A DNA stretch of 64,000 nucleotides from Phyllobacterium myrsinacearum. GTDB lineage: Bacteria; Pseudomonadota; Alphaproteobacteria; Rhizobiales; Rhizobiaceae. Of the stretch, positions 1 through 8,710 are shown one piece after another. The notes under the pieces were generated by a model that saw only the letters and a list, made by a program, of their open reading frames with translations, was not told the origin of the DNA and made no database searches. The first letter of the stretch is position 1. Each line of letters starts with the position of its first letter. The position numbers and the translations under genes were made by a program. The DNA lies in NCBI RefSeq assembly GCF_014138285.1, contig NZ_JACGXN010000001.1:485314-549313 (forward strand), written 5' to 3'.

Positions 1-216
1 GTGAGAAACTGCAGTTTTTCTTAAAGTCCAATTTAAGGCATTTGTGAGATACGCCAACCATCCTTAAAACCCTAAATGCCTTCCAGACCAGTAACATAGG
101 GTTACATAAATGCAATGATCGTATGATGGTCTATCAACCATCCCCTTTCCTGAACTTTATCCAACACAGGCTGGCAGCGTTTATCCTTGGCTTTTCCCAA
201 CAACGGAACAAGACCC

Positions 217-1389
217 ATGGTACAGACTTCGAACCTCCAGCTTCCCTATATCGCTCCGTCGCAGGCCCAGAAACACGTCACCCACAATGAGGCCATCCGG
301 GCACTCGATGCTCTGGTACAGCTTTCCCTTATCAGCAGGACGCTGAAGGAACCGCCGGCCAAGCCAAAGGAGGGAGACCGGTATTTCATCCCATCAGGCG
401 CTTCAGCTGCATGGGGCGGCAAGGACGAGCAAATCGCCGCGTGGCAAGACGGCGCCTGGGCCTTTTTCAAGCCACAGGACGGATGGTGCGCATGGATGAT
501 TGCCGAGAACTGCCTTGCCGTTTTCAATCAGGGGCAATGGACCGATATGCACACCGGAACAAACCCCGTTGACCTCGTGGGCATCAATGCGCGGGCGGAT
601 GATGCAAACCGCCTCAGCCTGAAAAGTGCAGCCTCCCTGTTCGATCATGTCGGCAACGGGCATCAGCTCAAGATCAACAAGGCGGGCGACCAGCAGCTCG
701 CTTCCATTCTCTTCCAATCGGGTTATCAGGGGCGGGTTGAGATCGGCACGATCTGGAACAGGGATTTCTCCATCAAGGCGAGCATCGACGGCAAGGACTG
801 GCGGGATATCATGCTCGCGGACAACAAGACCGGGGCGGTGCAGTTTCCCGGCGGTATCGCGCAGGCCAGGACGGGCAAAAAACTGTGCGGTCTGATCTTT
901 TTACCCCATGGCGGCATCAATGCCGTTCTCGAACCTGCCGCCGGCACCGCTGTCTGCGCGTCAATCTCGGCCGATCTGGTTTCCCTGAAAAGCAAAGCTG
1001 CATCCGGCATCTTTGCCCCGGGCATGCGGGATTCCGCACTGATTCGTATCTGGAACACGAGCAAATCTCCGGTTCAGTCCGCCTGGGTAAAATGGGATAC
1101 CGCTGCCGACCAATTGCAGGTCAGTGATCCCGCGCACATCCGGCAATGGGTAGCAGGCGATACGATCCAGACGATCGATCCCGTCAGCCAGAGCATCGCC
1201 ATCGATATCTCTCCGCTCATGCAAAAACAGCTCGGCGGGGTCTTTCCTCAGGATGGGGTGTTGCTGGGCACCGCGGGCGGGGATCTGACCATTGCCTGCT
1301 TTATTGCTTCACCGGTGTCGGCGACCAATCTGATTATCTTCAAAGCTGAGGATCGCAAGCGATTCAATGTGATCGGTGTTTATGGGTGA
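217..1389 (+). CDS. DUF2793 domain protein, phage-tail-like
   Basis: A 390-residue protein whose N-terminal part (opening LQLPYIAPSQAQKHVTHNEA, then a Trp-rich segment with GDRYFI and WAFFKPQDGW) matches what I know of the DUF2793 family, found with phage tail or gene-transfer-agent structural genes in alphaproteobacteria. The C-terminal half is beta-rich and unassigned. I chose the ATG at 217, which follows GGAACAAG; a TTG ten codons upstream would extend it. No signal peptide is seen. No other phage or gene-transfer-agent gene lies in the window, so it is either an orphan or the edge of a cluster to the left. It converges with uraH, 29 bases away. Family assignment is from memory of the motif; function is not known. 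Confidence 0.7.
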   Translation: MVQTSNLQLPYIAPSQAQKHVTHNEAIRALDALVQLSLISRTLKEPPAKPKEGDRYFIPSGASAAWGGKDEQIAAWQDGAWAFFKPQDGWCAWMIAENCLAVFNQGQWTDMHTGTNPVDLVGINARADDANRLSLKSAASLFDHVGNGHQLKINKAGDQQLASILFQSGYQGRVEIGTIWNRDFSIKASIDGKDWRDIMLADNKTGAVQFPGGIAQARTGKKLCGLIFLPHGGINAVLEPAAGTAVCASISADLVSLKSKAASGIFAPGMRDSALIRIWNTSKSPVQSAWVKWDTAADQLQVSDPAHIRQWVAGDTIQTIDPVSQSIAIDISPLMQKQLGGVFPQDGVLLGTAGGDLTIACFIASPVSATNLIIFKAEDRKRFNVIGVYG

Positions 1390-1418
1390 GTGGTATTTCT
1401 GTTGTGCAAAACCTTCCC

Positions 1419-1775
1419 TCAACTCCCGCGATAGGTGGAATAAGACCATGGCGTGACCAGTAGCGGGACATGATAATTCGCATCCACGTCCGAAATGGCA
1501 AAACGAATGGGCACCACGTCGAGAAAAGCTGGCTCGGTCAATTCAATTCCCTTAGCCCGGAAATACGCCTCGACAAAGAAACTGATCTCGTAGCGCCCGA
1601 CAGCCATTTCATCCGGTGGCAGCAACAGGCCATCGGTACGGCCATCCGCATTGGTGACCGTTTCCTTCAGCAAATGTCTTGTCTCATCCGCGTCAATCCG
1701 ATGCAGCTTCAGCGTCATGCCCGATGCGGGGCGCCCCGCCGCTGTATCCAGCACATGTGTCGACAGTTTTCCCAT
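1419..1775 (-). CDS. uraH: 5-hydroxyisourate hydrolase
   Basis: Transthyretin-like enzyme that opens 5-hydroxyisourate to OHCU, the second step of urate breakdown. At 118 residues it has the normal family length. It shows the N-terminal KLSTHVLD motif with the active-site His, the central TNADGRTDG, and the hallmark C-terminal YRGS tetrapeptide that closes the active site. There is no signal peptide, so it should be cytoplasmic. It is the last gene of the minus-strand purine block, ten bases after uraD, which supplies the next enzyme; co-transcription is very likely. The urate oxidase that makes its substrate is not in the window. Confidence 0.95.
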   Translation of the reverse strand: MGKLSTHVLDTAAGRPASGMTLKLHRIDADETRHLLKETVTNADGRTDGLLLPPDEMAVGRYEISFFVEAYFRAKGIELTEPAFLDVVPIRFAISDVDANYHVPLLVTPWSYSTYRGS

Positions 1776-1785
1776 AAATAACCTC

Positions 1786-2289
1786 TCAGGCTAGCAGATC
1801 GTCAAGCCGAAACCGCGCAATCAGGGAGATCTGGCGCAGGGCTTCGGCCACCTCTTCCCCGGCATTGTTCTGCAACCGTGTCCTGAACGCCGCCAGAATC
1901 GAGTGTTTGTCGTGACCGCGCACAGCGAGAATGAACGGAAAACCGAAACGCCGCTGATATCCGTCATTCAACTGATGAAACTCCGTAAATTCCGCATCGG
2001 TCAGGCGGTCGAGCCCGGCGCCCTTCTGTTCACTGGTTGAGTGCGCTGTCAGACCGCCCTGCCGCGCGGCTTTTCCTGCCAGATCCGGATGTGCACGGAT
2101 GAGGCCAAGCTGCGCGACTTGTCCGGCCTTGTCCACCGAACCCACCATTGCCGCATGCAGGAGTTCAACACTGGCAAAGGGGCGCAGCGGCACTACAGCT
2201 TCCGGAACCCACGGCGAGTGCTCGAAAACATCACCCAGCGCTCTGACGAAAGTTTCTGCTTCGGCGTTGTTCAGTTCATCGAGAGTCAT
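1786..2289 (-). CDS. uraD: OHCU decarboxylase
   Basis: 2-oxo-4-hydroxy-4-carboxy-5-ureidoimidazoline decarboxylase, 167 residues, converting OHCU to S-allantoin. The family pattern is visible: an early FEHSPWVPE with the catalytic His, the HPDLAGKAA motif, and [11 protein letters not shown] near residue 120. The start ATG lies inside the end of xdhB (14-base overlap), so translation is probably coupled. With uraH downstream it completes the two steps from hydroxyisourate to allantoin. Cytoplasmic; no export signal. Confidence 0.94.
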   Translation of the reverse strand: MTLDELNNAEAETFVRALGDVFEHSPWVPEAVVPLRPFASVELLHAAMVGSVDKAGQVAQLGLIRAHPDLAGKAARQGGLTAHSTSEQKGAGLDRLTDAEFTEFHQLNDGYQRRFGFPFILAVRGHDKHSILAAFRTRLQNNAGEEVAEALRQISLIARFRLDDLLA

Positions 2290-4621
2290 CGAGACCTTTC
2301 TTCATGCGTTCTTTCAATGCATTCACCGAGCGCAATACATTTTCCGGCGTGGCGGGTGCATCGAGTTGCGGCGCGATGCCGCCCTTGCCCACGGAGGCGA
2401 TGGCATCGCGGATGGCGAGCCAGACGGAGACGCCGAGCATCAGCGGCGGCTCTCCGATGGCCTTGGAGCGGAACACCGTTTCCTCGCGATTGGGCGCATT
2501 GTCGAGAATGCGCACGTTGAATTCCGGCGGCACATCGCGGGAACCCGGAATCTTGTAGGTGGACGGCCCGACAGTGCGCAGCCGCCCCGTCTTGTCCCAC
2601 CAGAGTTCCTCGCAGGTCAGCCAGCCCATGCCTTGCACGAATGCGCCCTCGATCTGGCCAAGATCAATCGCCGGGTTCAGGGGCGATCCGACATCCTGCA
2701 GGATATCGGCGCGCAGACACCGCGATTCACCGGTCAGCGTATCGATGGCCACCTCAGCCACCGCCGCGCCATAGGTGAAATAGAAGAAGGGCCGGCCCTT
2801 CATCGTCTTGCCGTCCCAATGGATTTTAGGCGTTGCGTAATGTCCGGCTTCCGACAGCTGCACCCGTTTGAGCCAGGCCATCTTGGCCAGTTCGCCGAAG
2901 GATATGGATTCGTTGTCCGCGTGGACACGGCCCTCCCGGTAGATAATATGTTCTTCTTCAACGCCGAAATGTTCGGCGGCAACGGTCGTCATGCGCGCCT
3001 TGATCGCGTTGGCTGCCTTGAACGCCGCCATGCCGTTGAGATCAGAACCCGTGGACGCAGCTGTGGCGCTGGTGTTCGGCACCTTGCCCGTCGCCGTGGA
3101 GGAAATGCGCACCATGTCGAGTTCGACCTGAAACACTTCGGCCACGACCTGCGCAACCTTGACGAAGAGGCCCTGCCCCATTTCCGTGCCGCCATGGTTG
3201 AGGAAAATCGAGCCGTCGAGGTAGACATGCACCAGCGCGCCGGCCTGATTGAGCGACGTCAGGTTGAATGAAATACCGAACTTCACCGGCATCATCGCCA
3301 GTCCCCGGCGGATGACCGGATTGGCGGCATTGTGTGCGTCGATCTCGGCACGCCGCTGTTGCCAGTCCGCCGAAGTCAAAACTGCTTCCGTCACTTCGAT
3401 CAGGCGGTTGTCTTCCACCGGCTGACCATAGGGCGTCACCATGCCGGTTTCGTCGCCGTAATAGTTGATGGCACGGACAGTATTGGGATCGAGCTTCAGT
3501 TCCCGTGCAATGGTATCGATGATGTTCTCGATGGTCAGGATGCCCTGAGGCCCGCCGAAACCGCGGAAGGCGGTGTTGGAAACCGTATTGGTCTTGCACG
3601 CATGGCCGATAAACCGGGCATGGGGAATATGATAGGCATTGTCCGTATGTGTCAGCGTGCGGGTGATGACAGGTCCGGTCAGGTCAGGCAGATTTCCGGC
3701 GCGGGCGAGATATTCCACATCAAGCCCCTGTATACGGCCGAGTGAATCGACGCCGACTTTCCAGTTGGCCACATAATCGTGACGTTTGCCCGTGCCCGCC
3801 ATGTCGTCGCGGCGTTTCAGCCGCATCTTGCAGGGCTTTCCCGTCTTGGCGGCCACCAGCGCAGCAGCCCCCGCGATGATTGTCGCCTGGCTTTCCTTGC
3901 CGCCGAAACCGCCGCCCATGCGCCGCACCTGACATTCCACCGCATTGGCATGCAGTCCGAGGATCAGCGCAACATGGTGCTGCACCTCAGTCGGATGCTG
4001 GGTGGAAGAATGCACGAGCATTTCGCCGTTCTCGCCGGGAATGGCATAGGCGATCTGGGTTTCCAGATAGAAATGATCTTGCCCGCCCATATGCAGCGTA
4101 CCGGACAGGACATGCGGCGCGTTGGCAAGTGCAGTCTCGACATCGCCGTCAATGACTTCCTGCGGCGGCAGGACATAGCTCCTGCGCCGGTGGGCTTCCT
4201 CGATATCGAGCACGGGCTCCAGCGGTTCGATGTCGACCTTGACTTTTTTCGCGGCGCGATAGGCCGTTTCGAAATCGCGGGCAGCGACGACGGCGATGAC
4301 CCGCCCTTCATGATCGACGATATCCTCGGCGAAAAGTGTTTCGCCGTTGAGGATCGGGCCGACCTCGTTATGGCCGGGCACATCCTTGGCCCACCAGACA
4401 CCCGCCACGCCTTCCATCGCCAGCGCCTGTGCCGGATCGATTGATTTGAGTCGACCATGGGCGACCGGCGAGAGGACAAAGGCCGCGTGCAGTGTGCCCG
4501 GCAGTTCGGGCATATCGTCGATATAATTTGCCGCGCCCGCCACGTGACGCGCGGCGGAATCATGGGCGACGCCCTTGCCGACGATACTGCGCTGGACGGT
4601 GAGAGGGGTGTTGTCGGTCAT
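2276..4621 (-). CDS. xdhB: Xanthine dehydrogenase molybdopterin subunit
   Basis: Large molybdenum-cofactor subunit of the bacterial XdhAB type, 781 residues, oxidising hypoxanthine and xanthine to urate. Cofactor-binding motifs are present in order: GGFGGKES near residue 240, FRGFGGPQG near 350, GTEMGQGL near 490, and GEPPLMLG near 725 containing the catalytic Glu. It forms the enzyme with XdhA, encoded 184 bases upstream. The spacer holds an inverted-repeat element (4627-4779) whose terminal GAGGGGGG, three bases before the ATG, acts as the ribosome binding site. No xdhC chaperone gene is seen; uraD follows with overlap. Assignment secure. Confidence 0.96.
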   Translation of the reverse strand: MTDNTPLTVQRSIVGKGVAHDSAARHVAGAANYIDDMPELPGTLHAAFVLSPVAHGRLKSIDPAQALAMEGVAGVWWAKDVPGHNEVGPILNGETLFAEDIVDHEGRVIAVVAARDFETAYRAAKKVKVDIEPLEPVLDIEEAHRRRSYVLPPQEVIDGDVETALANAPHVLSGTLHMGGQDHFYLETQIAYAIPGENGEMLVHSSTQHPTEVQHHVALILGLHANAVECQVRRMGGGFGGKESQATIIAGAAALVAAKTGKPCKMRLKRRDDMAGTGKRHDYVANWKVGVDSLGRIQGLDVEYLARAGNLPDLTGPVITRTLTHTDNAYHIPHARFIGHACKTNTVSNTAFRGFGGPQGILTIENIIDTIARELKLDPNTVRAINYYGDETGMVTPYGQPVEDNRLIEVTEAVLTSADWQQRRAEIDAHNAANPVIRRGLAMMPVKFGISFNLTSLNQAGALVHVYLDGSIFLNHGGTEMGQGLFVKVAQVVAEVFQVELDMVRISSTATGKVPNTSATAASTGSDLNGMAAFKAANAIKARMTTVAAEHFGVEEEHIIYREGRVHADNESISFGELAKMAWLKRVQLSEAGHYATPKIHWDGKTMKGRPFFYFTYGAAVAEVAIDTLTGESRCLRADILQDVGSPLNPAIDLGQIEGAFVQGMGWLTCEELWWDKTGRLRTVGPSTYKIPGSRDVPPEFNVRILDNAPNREETVFRSKAIGEPPLMLGVSVWLAIRDAIASVGKGGIAPQLDAPATPENVLRSVNALKERMKKGLDDSR

Positions 4622-4626
4622 TTACC

Positions 4627-4779
4627 CCCCTCTGGGCTGTCGCCCATCTGCCCCTCAAGGGGGGAAATCACATCGACATGAACGCCTTCGCACAACTGGA
4701 AATATTTCAATTTTCGCAGAGATCGCAATGAAAGCTGATCTCCCCCCTTGCGGGGGAGATGTCCGACAGGACAGAGGGG
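4627..4779. repeat. Inverted-repeat element between xdhA and xdhB
   Basis: Two 44-base imperfect inverted arms, 4627-4670 and 4736-4779, flank a 65-base centre. Each arm begins CCCCTCTG at the outer side and contains its own small hairpin (C-run, CAA or TTG, G-run). By eye about 36 of 44 arm positions match. There is no open reading frame inside. The size and structure resemble MITE-like or RIME-type mosaic repeats known from Rhizobiales; that family link is inference. The left end touches the xdhB ribosome binding site. Confidence 0.8.
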
Positions 4780-4805
4780 CGTGCCACGAGAACCAAAACT
4801 GTCGG

Positions 4806-6221
4806 TCATAGCGCCATCACTTCCACGGTCTCTCCCGAAACATCCCGCCAGAACCGTTCGACCAGATTGGCCGCCACCTGCAGCCGGTAATCCGCACTGC
4901 CGCGCCAGTCGCTGAGTGGCTTGAACGCAGCGGTGATTGCCGCCGCACAGGCGTCGACCGCCTTTGCGTCGAACTGGCTGCCGACAAGCACACGTTCGGC
5001 CTCTAGCGCCCGGCGGGGTATTGCAGCCATGCCGCCAAAGGCGATGCGCGCGCTGCGGACCTGCCCGTCCTCGCGGGTGATGGAAAAGGCAGCGCAGACC
5101 GTCGAGATATCCTGATCGTAACGTTTGGAAATCTTGTAGACGCGGAATTCCTGCCCCGGTTTGGGCTTGGGAATGGAGACCGATGCAATCACTTCGTCAG
5201 CCCGCAATTCCGTCTTGCGATAATCCAGGAAAAAATCCTCAAGCGCCATGAATCGGCGGCCATTGAGCGAAGCCAGTTCGACATCCGCACCCAGCGCGAT
5301 CAAGGCAGGCGGCCCATCGCCGATCGGGCTCGCCGTGCCGATATTGCCGCCGATGGTTCCCATGGACCGGATCTGGGTGGAGCCGAAACGGCGAATAAGT
5401 GTGGCAAAGGACGGATAGGAGCCGGCGACGCGCGCAAGCACCTCTTCCCACGTCACGGCAGCGCCAAAACTCAGATGATTCTCGGTTTCGCCGATGACCC
5501 GCATTTCACGCACATGCGCCAGCGAGATCACCTCGTCCCAATCCGTGTGATAATCGGCCAGCGCAACGCCAAGATCGGTTCCGCCGCCGAGAAGCAGCGC
5601 ATCCGGTTTGTCCTTGCGCAATTGCAGCAGGTCGGCGAGCGTACCCGGCTGGTGGAAGGTCGACCCATCGGCGGATATCGCCTTTTGCGGATCCAAGTTC
5701 GCAAACGCTGCCACCTGCGGTCCCGATATCGCTGCACCGCCGCCACCTGCAACCTTGCGCGCCGCTTCAACGATGGGGCGATAGCCGGTGCAGCGGCACA
5801 GATTACCCGCCAGCGCATCATGAATGGCGTGATCATCGGGTTTGACGTTGTTGGCAGCAAGACCGGCCAGAGAAATGACGATTCCCGGCGTACAGAAACC
5901 GCACTGGGATGAGCCGTTTTCAGCCATTGCCGCCTGCACCGGGTGCAGGACTTCGGTTTTCAGGCCTTCGACAGTGACCAGCGAGCGCCCGTCAATCTGG
6001 CCCATGGCCAGAATACAGCTGTTGGCCGCGTGATATTGCACCGAATCACCATGGGGGTCACCGATGAGCACCGAACAGGCGCCACAATCACCCTCCGCGC
6101 AGCCTTCCTTGGTTCCCGTCAATCGCGGCGCGCTGCGCAGCCAGTCAAGCACCGTCATATCCGGCCGGACAGATGCTTCCTGTTTTTGACCATTGAGAAA
6201 AAATTTGATCATCTGTGACAT
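4806..6221 (-). CDS. xdhA: Xanthine dehydrogenase FeS/FAD subunit
   Basis: Small subunit of xanthine dehydrogenase, 471 residues from the ATG at 6221, carrying electrons from the Mo site through two [2Fe-2S] clusters to FAD and NAD+. The plant-type ferredoxin cysteines are C41, C46 and C49 (EGCAEGDCGACS); the second cluster motifs CGFCTPGIV and NLCRCTGYRPI follow near residues 100-140. The FAD domain starts after a linker around residue 190 with LLGGGTDLG. An in-frame TTG would add 12 residues, but the ATG gives the canonical FFLNGQ opening. It heads the xdhA-xdhB-uraD-uraH run; a repeat (6296-6450) separates it from allA upstream. Confidence 0.95.
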   Translation of the reverse strand: MSQMIKFFLNGQKQEASVRPDMTVLDWLRSAPRLTGTKEGCAEGDCGACSVLIGDPHGDSVQYHAANSCILAMGQIDGRSLVTVEGLKTEVLHPVQAAMAENGSSQCGFCTPGIVISLAGLAANNVKPDDHAIHDALAGNLCRCTGYRPIVEAARKVAGGGGAAISGPQVAAFANLDPQKAISADGSTFHQPGTLADLLQLRKDKPDALLLGGGTDLGVALADYHTDWDEVISLAHVREMRVIGETENHLSFGAAVTWEEVLARVAGSYPSFATLIRRFGSTQIRSMGTIGGNIGTASPIGDGPPALIALGADVELASLNGRRFMALEDFFLDYRKTELRADEVIASVSIPKPKPGQEFRVYKISKRYDQDISTVCAAFSITREDGQVRSARIAFGGMAAIPRRALEAERVLVGSQFDAKAVDACAAAITAAFKPLSDWRGSADYRLQVAANLVERFWRDVSGETVEVMAL

Positions 6222-6295
6222 GGTATACAGCTTCAACCGGCAGAGGTAAGGCGTCAAGGGGCATACGAGAGGGATGAGAGCCGTCCGTGGTGATG

Positions 6296-6450
6296 GTGCG
6301 TGGTTCGTGGTTCGACAAGCTCACCATGAGGGAGAGTGGTGCTACAACGCTAATCGCGAAAATTGCAGAGAATGCCAATTACGAAGATCGCAGAACTTGA
6401 CTCCCTGCAGCCCTCACTCTCCCTCATGGTAAGCTTGTCGAACCACGCAC
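6296..6450. repeat. Intergenic palindromic repeat, family A copy 1
   Basis: Left arm 6296-6338 (core GTTCGACAAGCTCACCATGA) and right arm 6415-6450 are inverted copies of each other, separated by about 76 bases containing scattered TGCAG/CTGCA words. The left arm has a small internal duplication of CGTGGTT. The same family occurs at 10474, 19390, 34524 and 45943. Noncoding, between allA and xdhA within an otherwise co-directional purine cluster. Confidence 0.9.
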
Positions 6451-6465
6451 CAAGCCTGCTGCGAC

Positions 6466-6966
6466 TCACACCGGCTCGATGCGATAGATCACATCCTCGA
6501 AGAAAAACTCTTCGAGATTATTCCCTGCGCCACCACGATCAACCACGAGGAAATCCGACTCCGCTTCCAGTGAGATCAGGGGGTGATGCCAGACATTACG
6601 CCCGTAATTGACACCCTGATGCCCCATCGCCAGAAACGCCTTGGGCTGGCCGGGGCGGCCTGCATCATCGTCCGCCACCACAAGCAGAAACGGCCGGTTT
6701 TGCAGCGGGTAAAATGCCTGACTGCCCAGCGGGTGGCGTTCGAGCATCACGATATCAAGTGGCGGGGCGAAAGCCTGTCCGCGAAAGATATTGACCAGAA
6801 CCCGCGCATCGTCGCCGGTGACATCCACATGGGCAAGGTCGTGAAACCTCTGCGTGGTGCCATTATTGATCAGGCGTATCTCCGCACCTTCGGTTTCGAT
6901 GACATCGCCAAAGGGTTCGAACGCCGCGCGGGTCAGCGGCTGGACGGCAAGCGGTATGATGGTCAT
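6466..6966 (-). CDS. allA: Ureidoglycolate lyase
   Basis: 166-residue cupin-like AllA enzyme, splitting ureidoglycolate into glyoxylate and urea at the end of ureide degradation. Family signatures are FEPFGDVIE near the N-terminus, [15 protein letters not shown] around residue 75 (metal or substrate ligands) and [14 protein letters not shown] near residue 120. Its ATG overlaps the puuE stop by four bases (ATGA), so the two genes are translationally coupled. Allantoicase, which would connect PuuE product to this enzyme, is not in the window. Downstream lies repeat family A copy 1 and then xdhA. Confidence 0.93.
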   Translation of the reverse strand: MTIIPLAVQPLTRAAFEPFGDVIETEGAEIRLINNGTTQRFHDLAHVDVTGDDARVLVNIFRGQAFAPPLDIVMLERHPLGSQAFYPLQNRPFLLVVADDDAGRPGQPKAFLAMGHQGVNYGRNVWHHPLISLEAESDFLVVDRGGAGNNLEEFFFEDVIYRIEPV

Positions 6967-7892
6967 GCGGCACTGTCCGGAGCATGGTGTTCATGCCAAT
7001 GATGGGCAATATCGATGCGCCGCGTCACCCAGGCACCTTCGTGGCCCTGCACATAATCCAGGAACCGCTCCAGCGCCGCTGCCCGGCCGGGGCGCCCGAC
7101 AAGTCGACAGTGCAGGCCGACGGACATCATCTTTGCCGCTCCTTCCTGCCCTTCCCGGTAGAGCACATCGAATGTGTCCTTGAGATAGGTGAAAAACTGG
7201 TCGCCTGTGTTGAAACCTTGCGGTGTGGCAAAACGCATGTCATTGGCATCGAGCGTGTAGGGGACGATCAAATGCGGGCCCTTTGGCCCCTTCACCCAAT
7301 AGGGCAGTTCATCGGCATAGCTGTCGGCCGAATAGACGAAACCGCCTTCTTCCATGACGATTTTGAGCGTGTTGTCCGAAGGCTTGCCCTGATAGATGCC
7401 GAGCGGGCGCGAACCGGTGACTTCGGTGTGCAGCCGGACAGCCTCGAGAATGTGCTGCCGCTCGATCTCTTCGGGGAAATCCTTGTATTCCAGCCAGCGC
7501 AGCCCGTGACTGGCGATTTCCCAATCGGCTTCCTGCATCGCGGCCACCGCTTCGGGGTTGCGCGCCATGGCCAGCGTCACGCCATAGACCGTCACCGGCA
7601 GGTCCCGACGGGTAAAGATGCGCCACAACCGCCAGAAACCGGTACGGGAACCGTATTCATAGATGGATTCCATGTTGAGATTGCGCTGCCCCGGCCACGC
7701 TGCCGCGCCAACGATCTCCGACAACAGGTTTTCCGAGGCGGGGTCTTTATCGAGAATGCAGCTTTCACCGCCCTCTTCGTAGTTGATCACGAATTGCACG
7801 GCGATCCGGGCATTGCCCGGCCATTTGGGATCAGGTGTATTGCGGCCAAAGCCGATCAGATCGCGGGGATAGTCTGACAAGGAATGCCTCAC
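6963..7892 (-). CDS. puuE: Allantoinase, PuuE type
   Basis: 309-residue member of the polysaccharide-deacetylase superfamily, of the PuuE type that hydrolyses allantoin to allantoate without the metal set of classical AllB allantoinases. Recognisable segments are [19 protein letters not shown] at the start, [10 protein letters not shown], and [17 protein letters not shown]. The start shown is GTG at 7892 with a poor ribosome binding site; a TTG four codons later preceded by GAGG is an alternative. It is the first gene of the purine block; an imperfect inverted repeat (7939-7957) lies 47 bases upstream and may be its operator. Confidence 0.93.
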   Translation of the reverse strand: MRHSLSDYPRDLIGFGRNTPDPKWPGNARIAVQFVINYEEGGESCILDKDPASENLLSEIVGAAAWPGQRNLNMESIYEYGSRTGFWRLWRIFTRRDLPVTVYGVTLAMARNPEAVAAMQEADWEIASHGLRWLEYKDFPEEIERQHILEAVRLHTEVTGSRPLGIYQGKPSDNTLKIVMEEGGFVYSADSYADELPYWVKGPKGPHLIVPYTLDANDMRFATPQGFNTGDQFFTYLKDTFDVLYREGQEGAAKMMSVGLHCRLVGRPGRAAALERFLDYVQGHEGAWVTRRIDIAHHWHEHHAPDSAA

Positions 7893-7938
7893 AGTTTGGT
7901 CATAGCGCTATCCGGCGAACCTGCGAATCCTGCGCTGT

Positions 7939-7957
7939 ATTGTCAATGCTGAACAAT
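7939..7957. promoter_or_regulatory. Candidate operator upstream of puuE
   Basis: Inverted repeat ATTGT-N9-ACAAT between the puuE start and the bioY terminator. Its position would suit a repressor or activator site for the purine cluster. No regulator gene is adjacent, so this rests only on symmetry and position. Confidence 0.35.
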
Positions 7958-7969
7958 CAGACAAAAGAA

Positions 7970-7995
7970 AAAGCCGCAGACTGAACTGCGGCTTT
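7970..7995 (-). terminator. Rho-independent terminator of bioY
   Basis: A perfect 10-bp stem (AAAGCCGCAG with CTGCGGCTTT) around a 6-base loop, 24 bases after the bioY stop. On the minus strand it continues into a T-rich run (TTTTTCTTTT), as expected for an intrinsic terminator. Confidence 0.9.
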
Positions 7996-8018
7996 GTATA
8001 ATCGGGTACTGTTGGCTA

Positions 8019-8606
8019 TCAGCGGCGCTTGAGCAGCGTCCCCACGGCCGGAACGATGGCAGCGGCCAGAGCCAGCTTCAGGATATCGGCAACGATGAAC
8101 GGGCCGACGCCGAAAGCAAAAGCCTTCTCGAAGCCGAGCAGATAGGCCATCCAGAGGAAACCGAGGCTGAGGATGATCGCTTCGCCGGCAAGCATCGCAA
8201 CGCCCATGACGACGGGGTTGCGGGCAAAGCCTTTGTCAGCGGCAAGACCGACAACCCAGGCAGCGGCAAGATAGGAGATGAGGTATCCGCCTGTCGTGCT
8301 GACCATATAGGCAAGCCCGATGCCCTTTTCCGGCGTCCCGGTGAAAACCGGCATGCCGAGCGCACCTTCCAGCAGATAAAGCGCCACTGTGGCGACGGCC
8401 AGACGTGAGCCATAGGCTGCAGCGATGGCGAAAACCGCGAATGTCTGCATGGTGACGTTGACGAAAACCATGTCAACTTTGGTCTTGGCAGCAAGGGTCA
8501 TCAATGCCGTGCCGACGAGGGCAAGCGAGACAAACCATACGGCTTTGGCAAGCTGGCCTTCCGGCTGAAAGGTTTCGGCAAGGGAGCGAGTTTGGGCAGC
8601 AATCAT
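8019..8606 (-). CDS. bioY: Biotin transporter BioY
   Basis: 195-residue hydrophobic S-component of the ECF biotin transporter, with about five or six membrane segments and a conserved YLLEGALGMPVF and TGGYLISY region near residues 77-110. A strong GGAGG lies seven bases before the ATG. No bioM/bioN energising genes are beside it, so it would work alone or with partners elsewhere. A clear terminator follows. I looked for a BioR-type operator upstream and did not see one. Confidence 0.93.
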   Translation of the reverse strand: MIAAQTRSLAETFQPEGQLAKAVWFVSLALVGTALMTLAAKTKVDMVFVNVTMQTFAVFAIAAAYGSRLAVATVALYLLEGALGMPVFTGTPEKGIGLAYMVSTTGGYLISYLAAAWVVGLAADKGFARNPVVMGVAMLAGEAIILSLGFLWMAYLLGFEKAFAFGVGPFIVADILKLALAAAIVPAVGTLLKRR

Positions 8607-8710
8607 GTTCTATCCTCCGGATCGGCTTTCGCCACGCGTTGAAAAGGGTATATTGGGGATGACGCCGCTTCGCAATACACCTGAAGTACCACAAAGGTCT
8701 GTACACCCCC

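Noticed and set aside
1-216. Left-edge noncoding stretch as an attachment site or promoter element
   Set aside because: AT-richer but no inverted or direct repeat, tRNA end or promoter pair could be identified with confidence.
2099-3271. Plus-strand open frame of 390 codons opposite xdhB
   Set aside because: Lies entirely over well-supported minus-strand genes; composition is low-complexity Arg/Ala/Gly typical of an antisense shadow at high GC.
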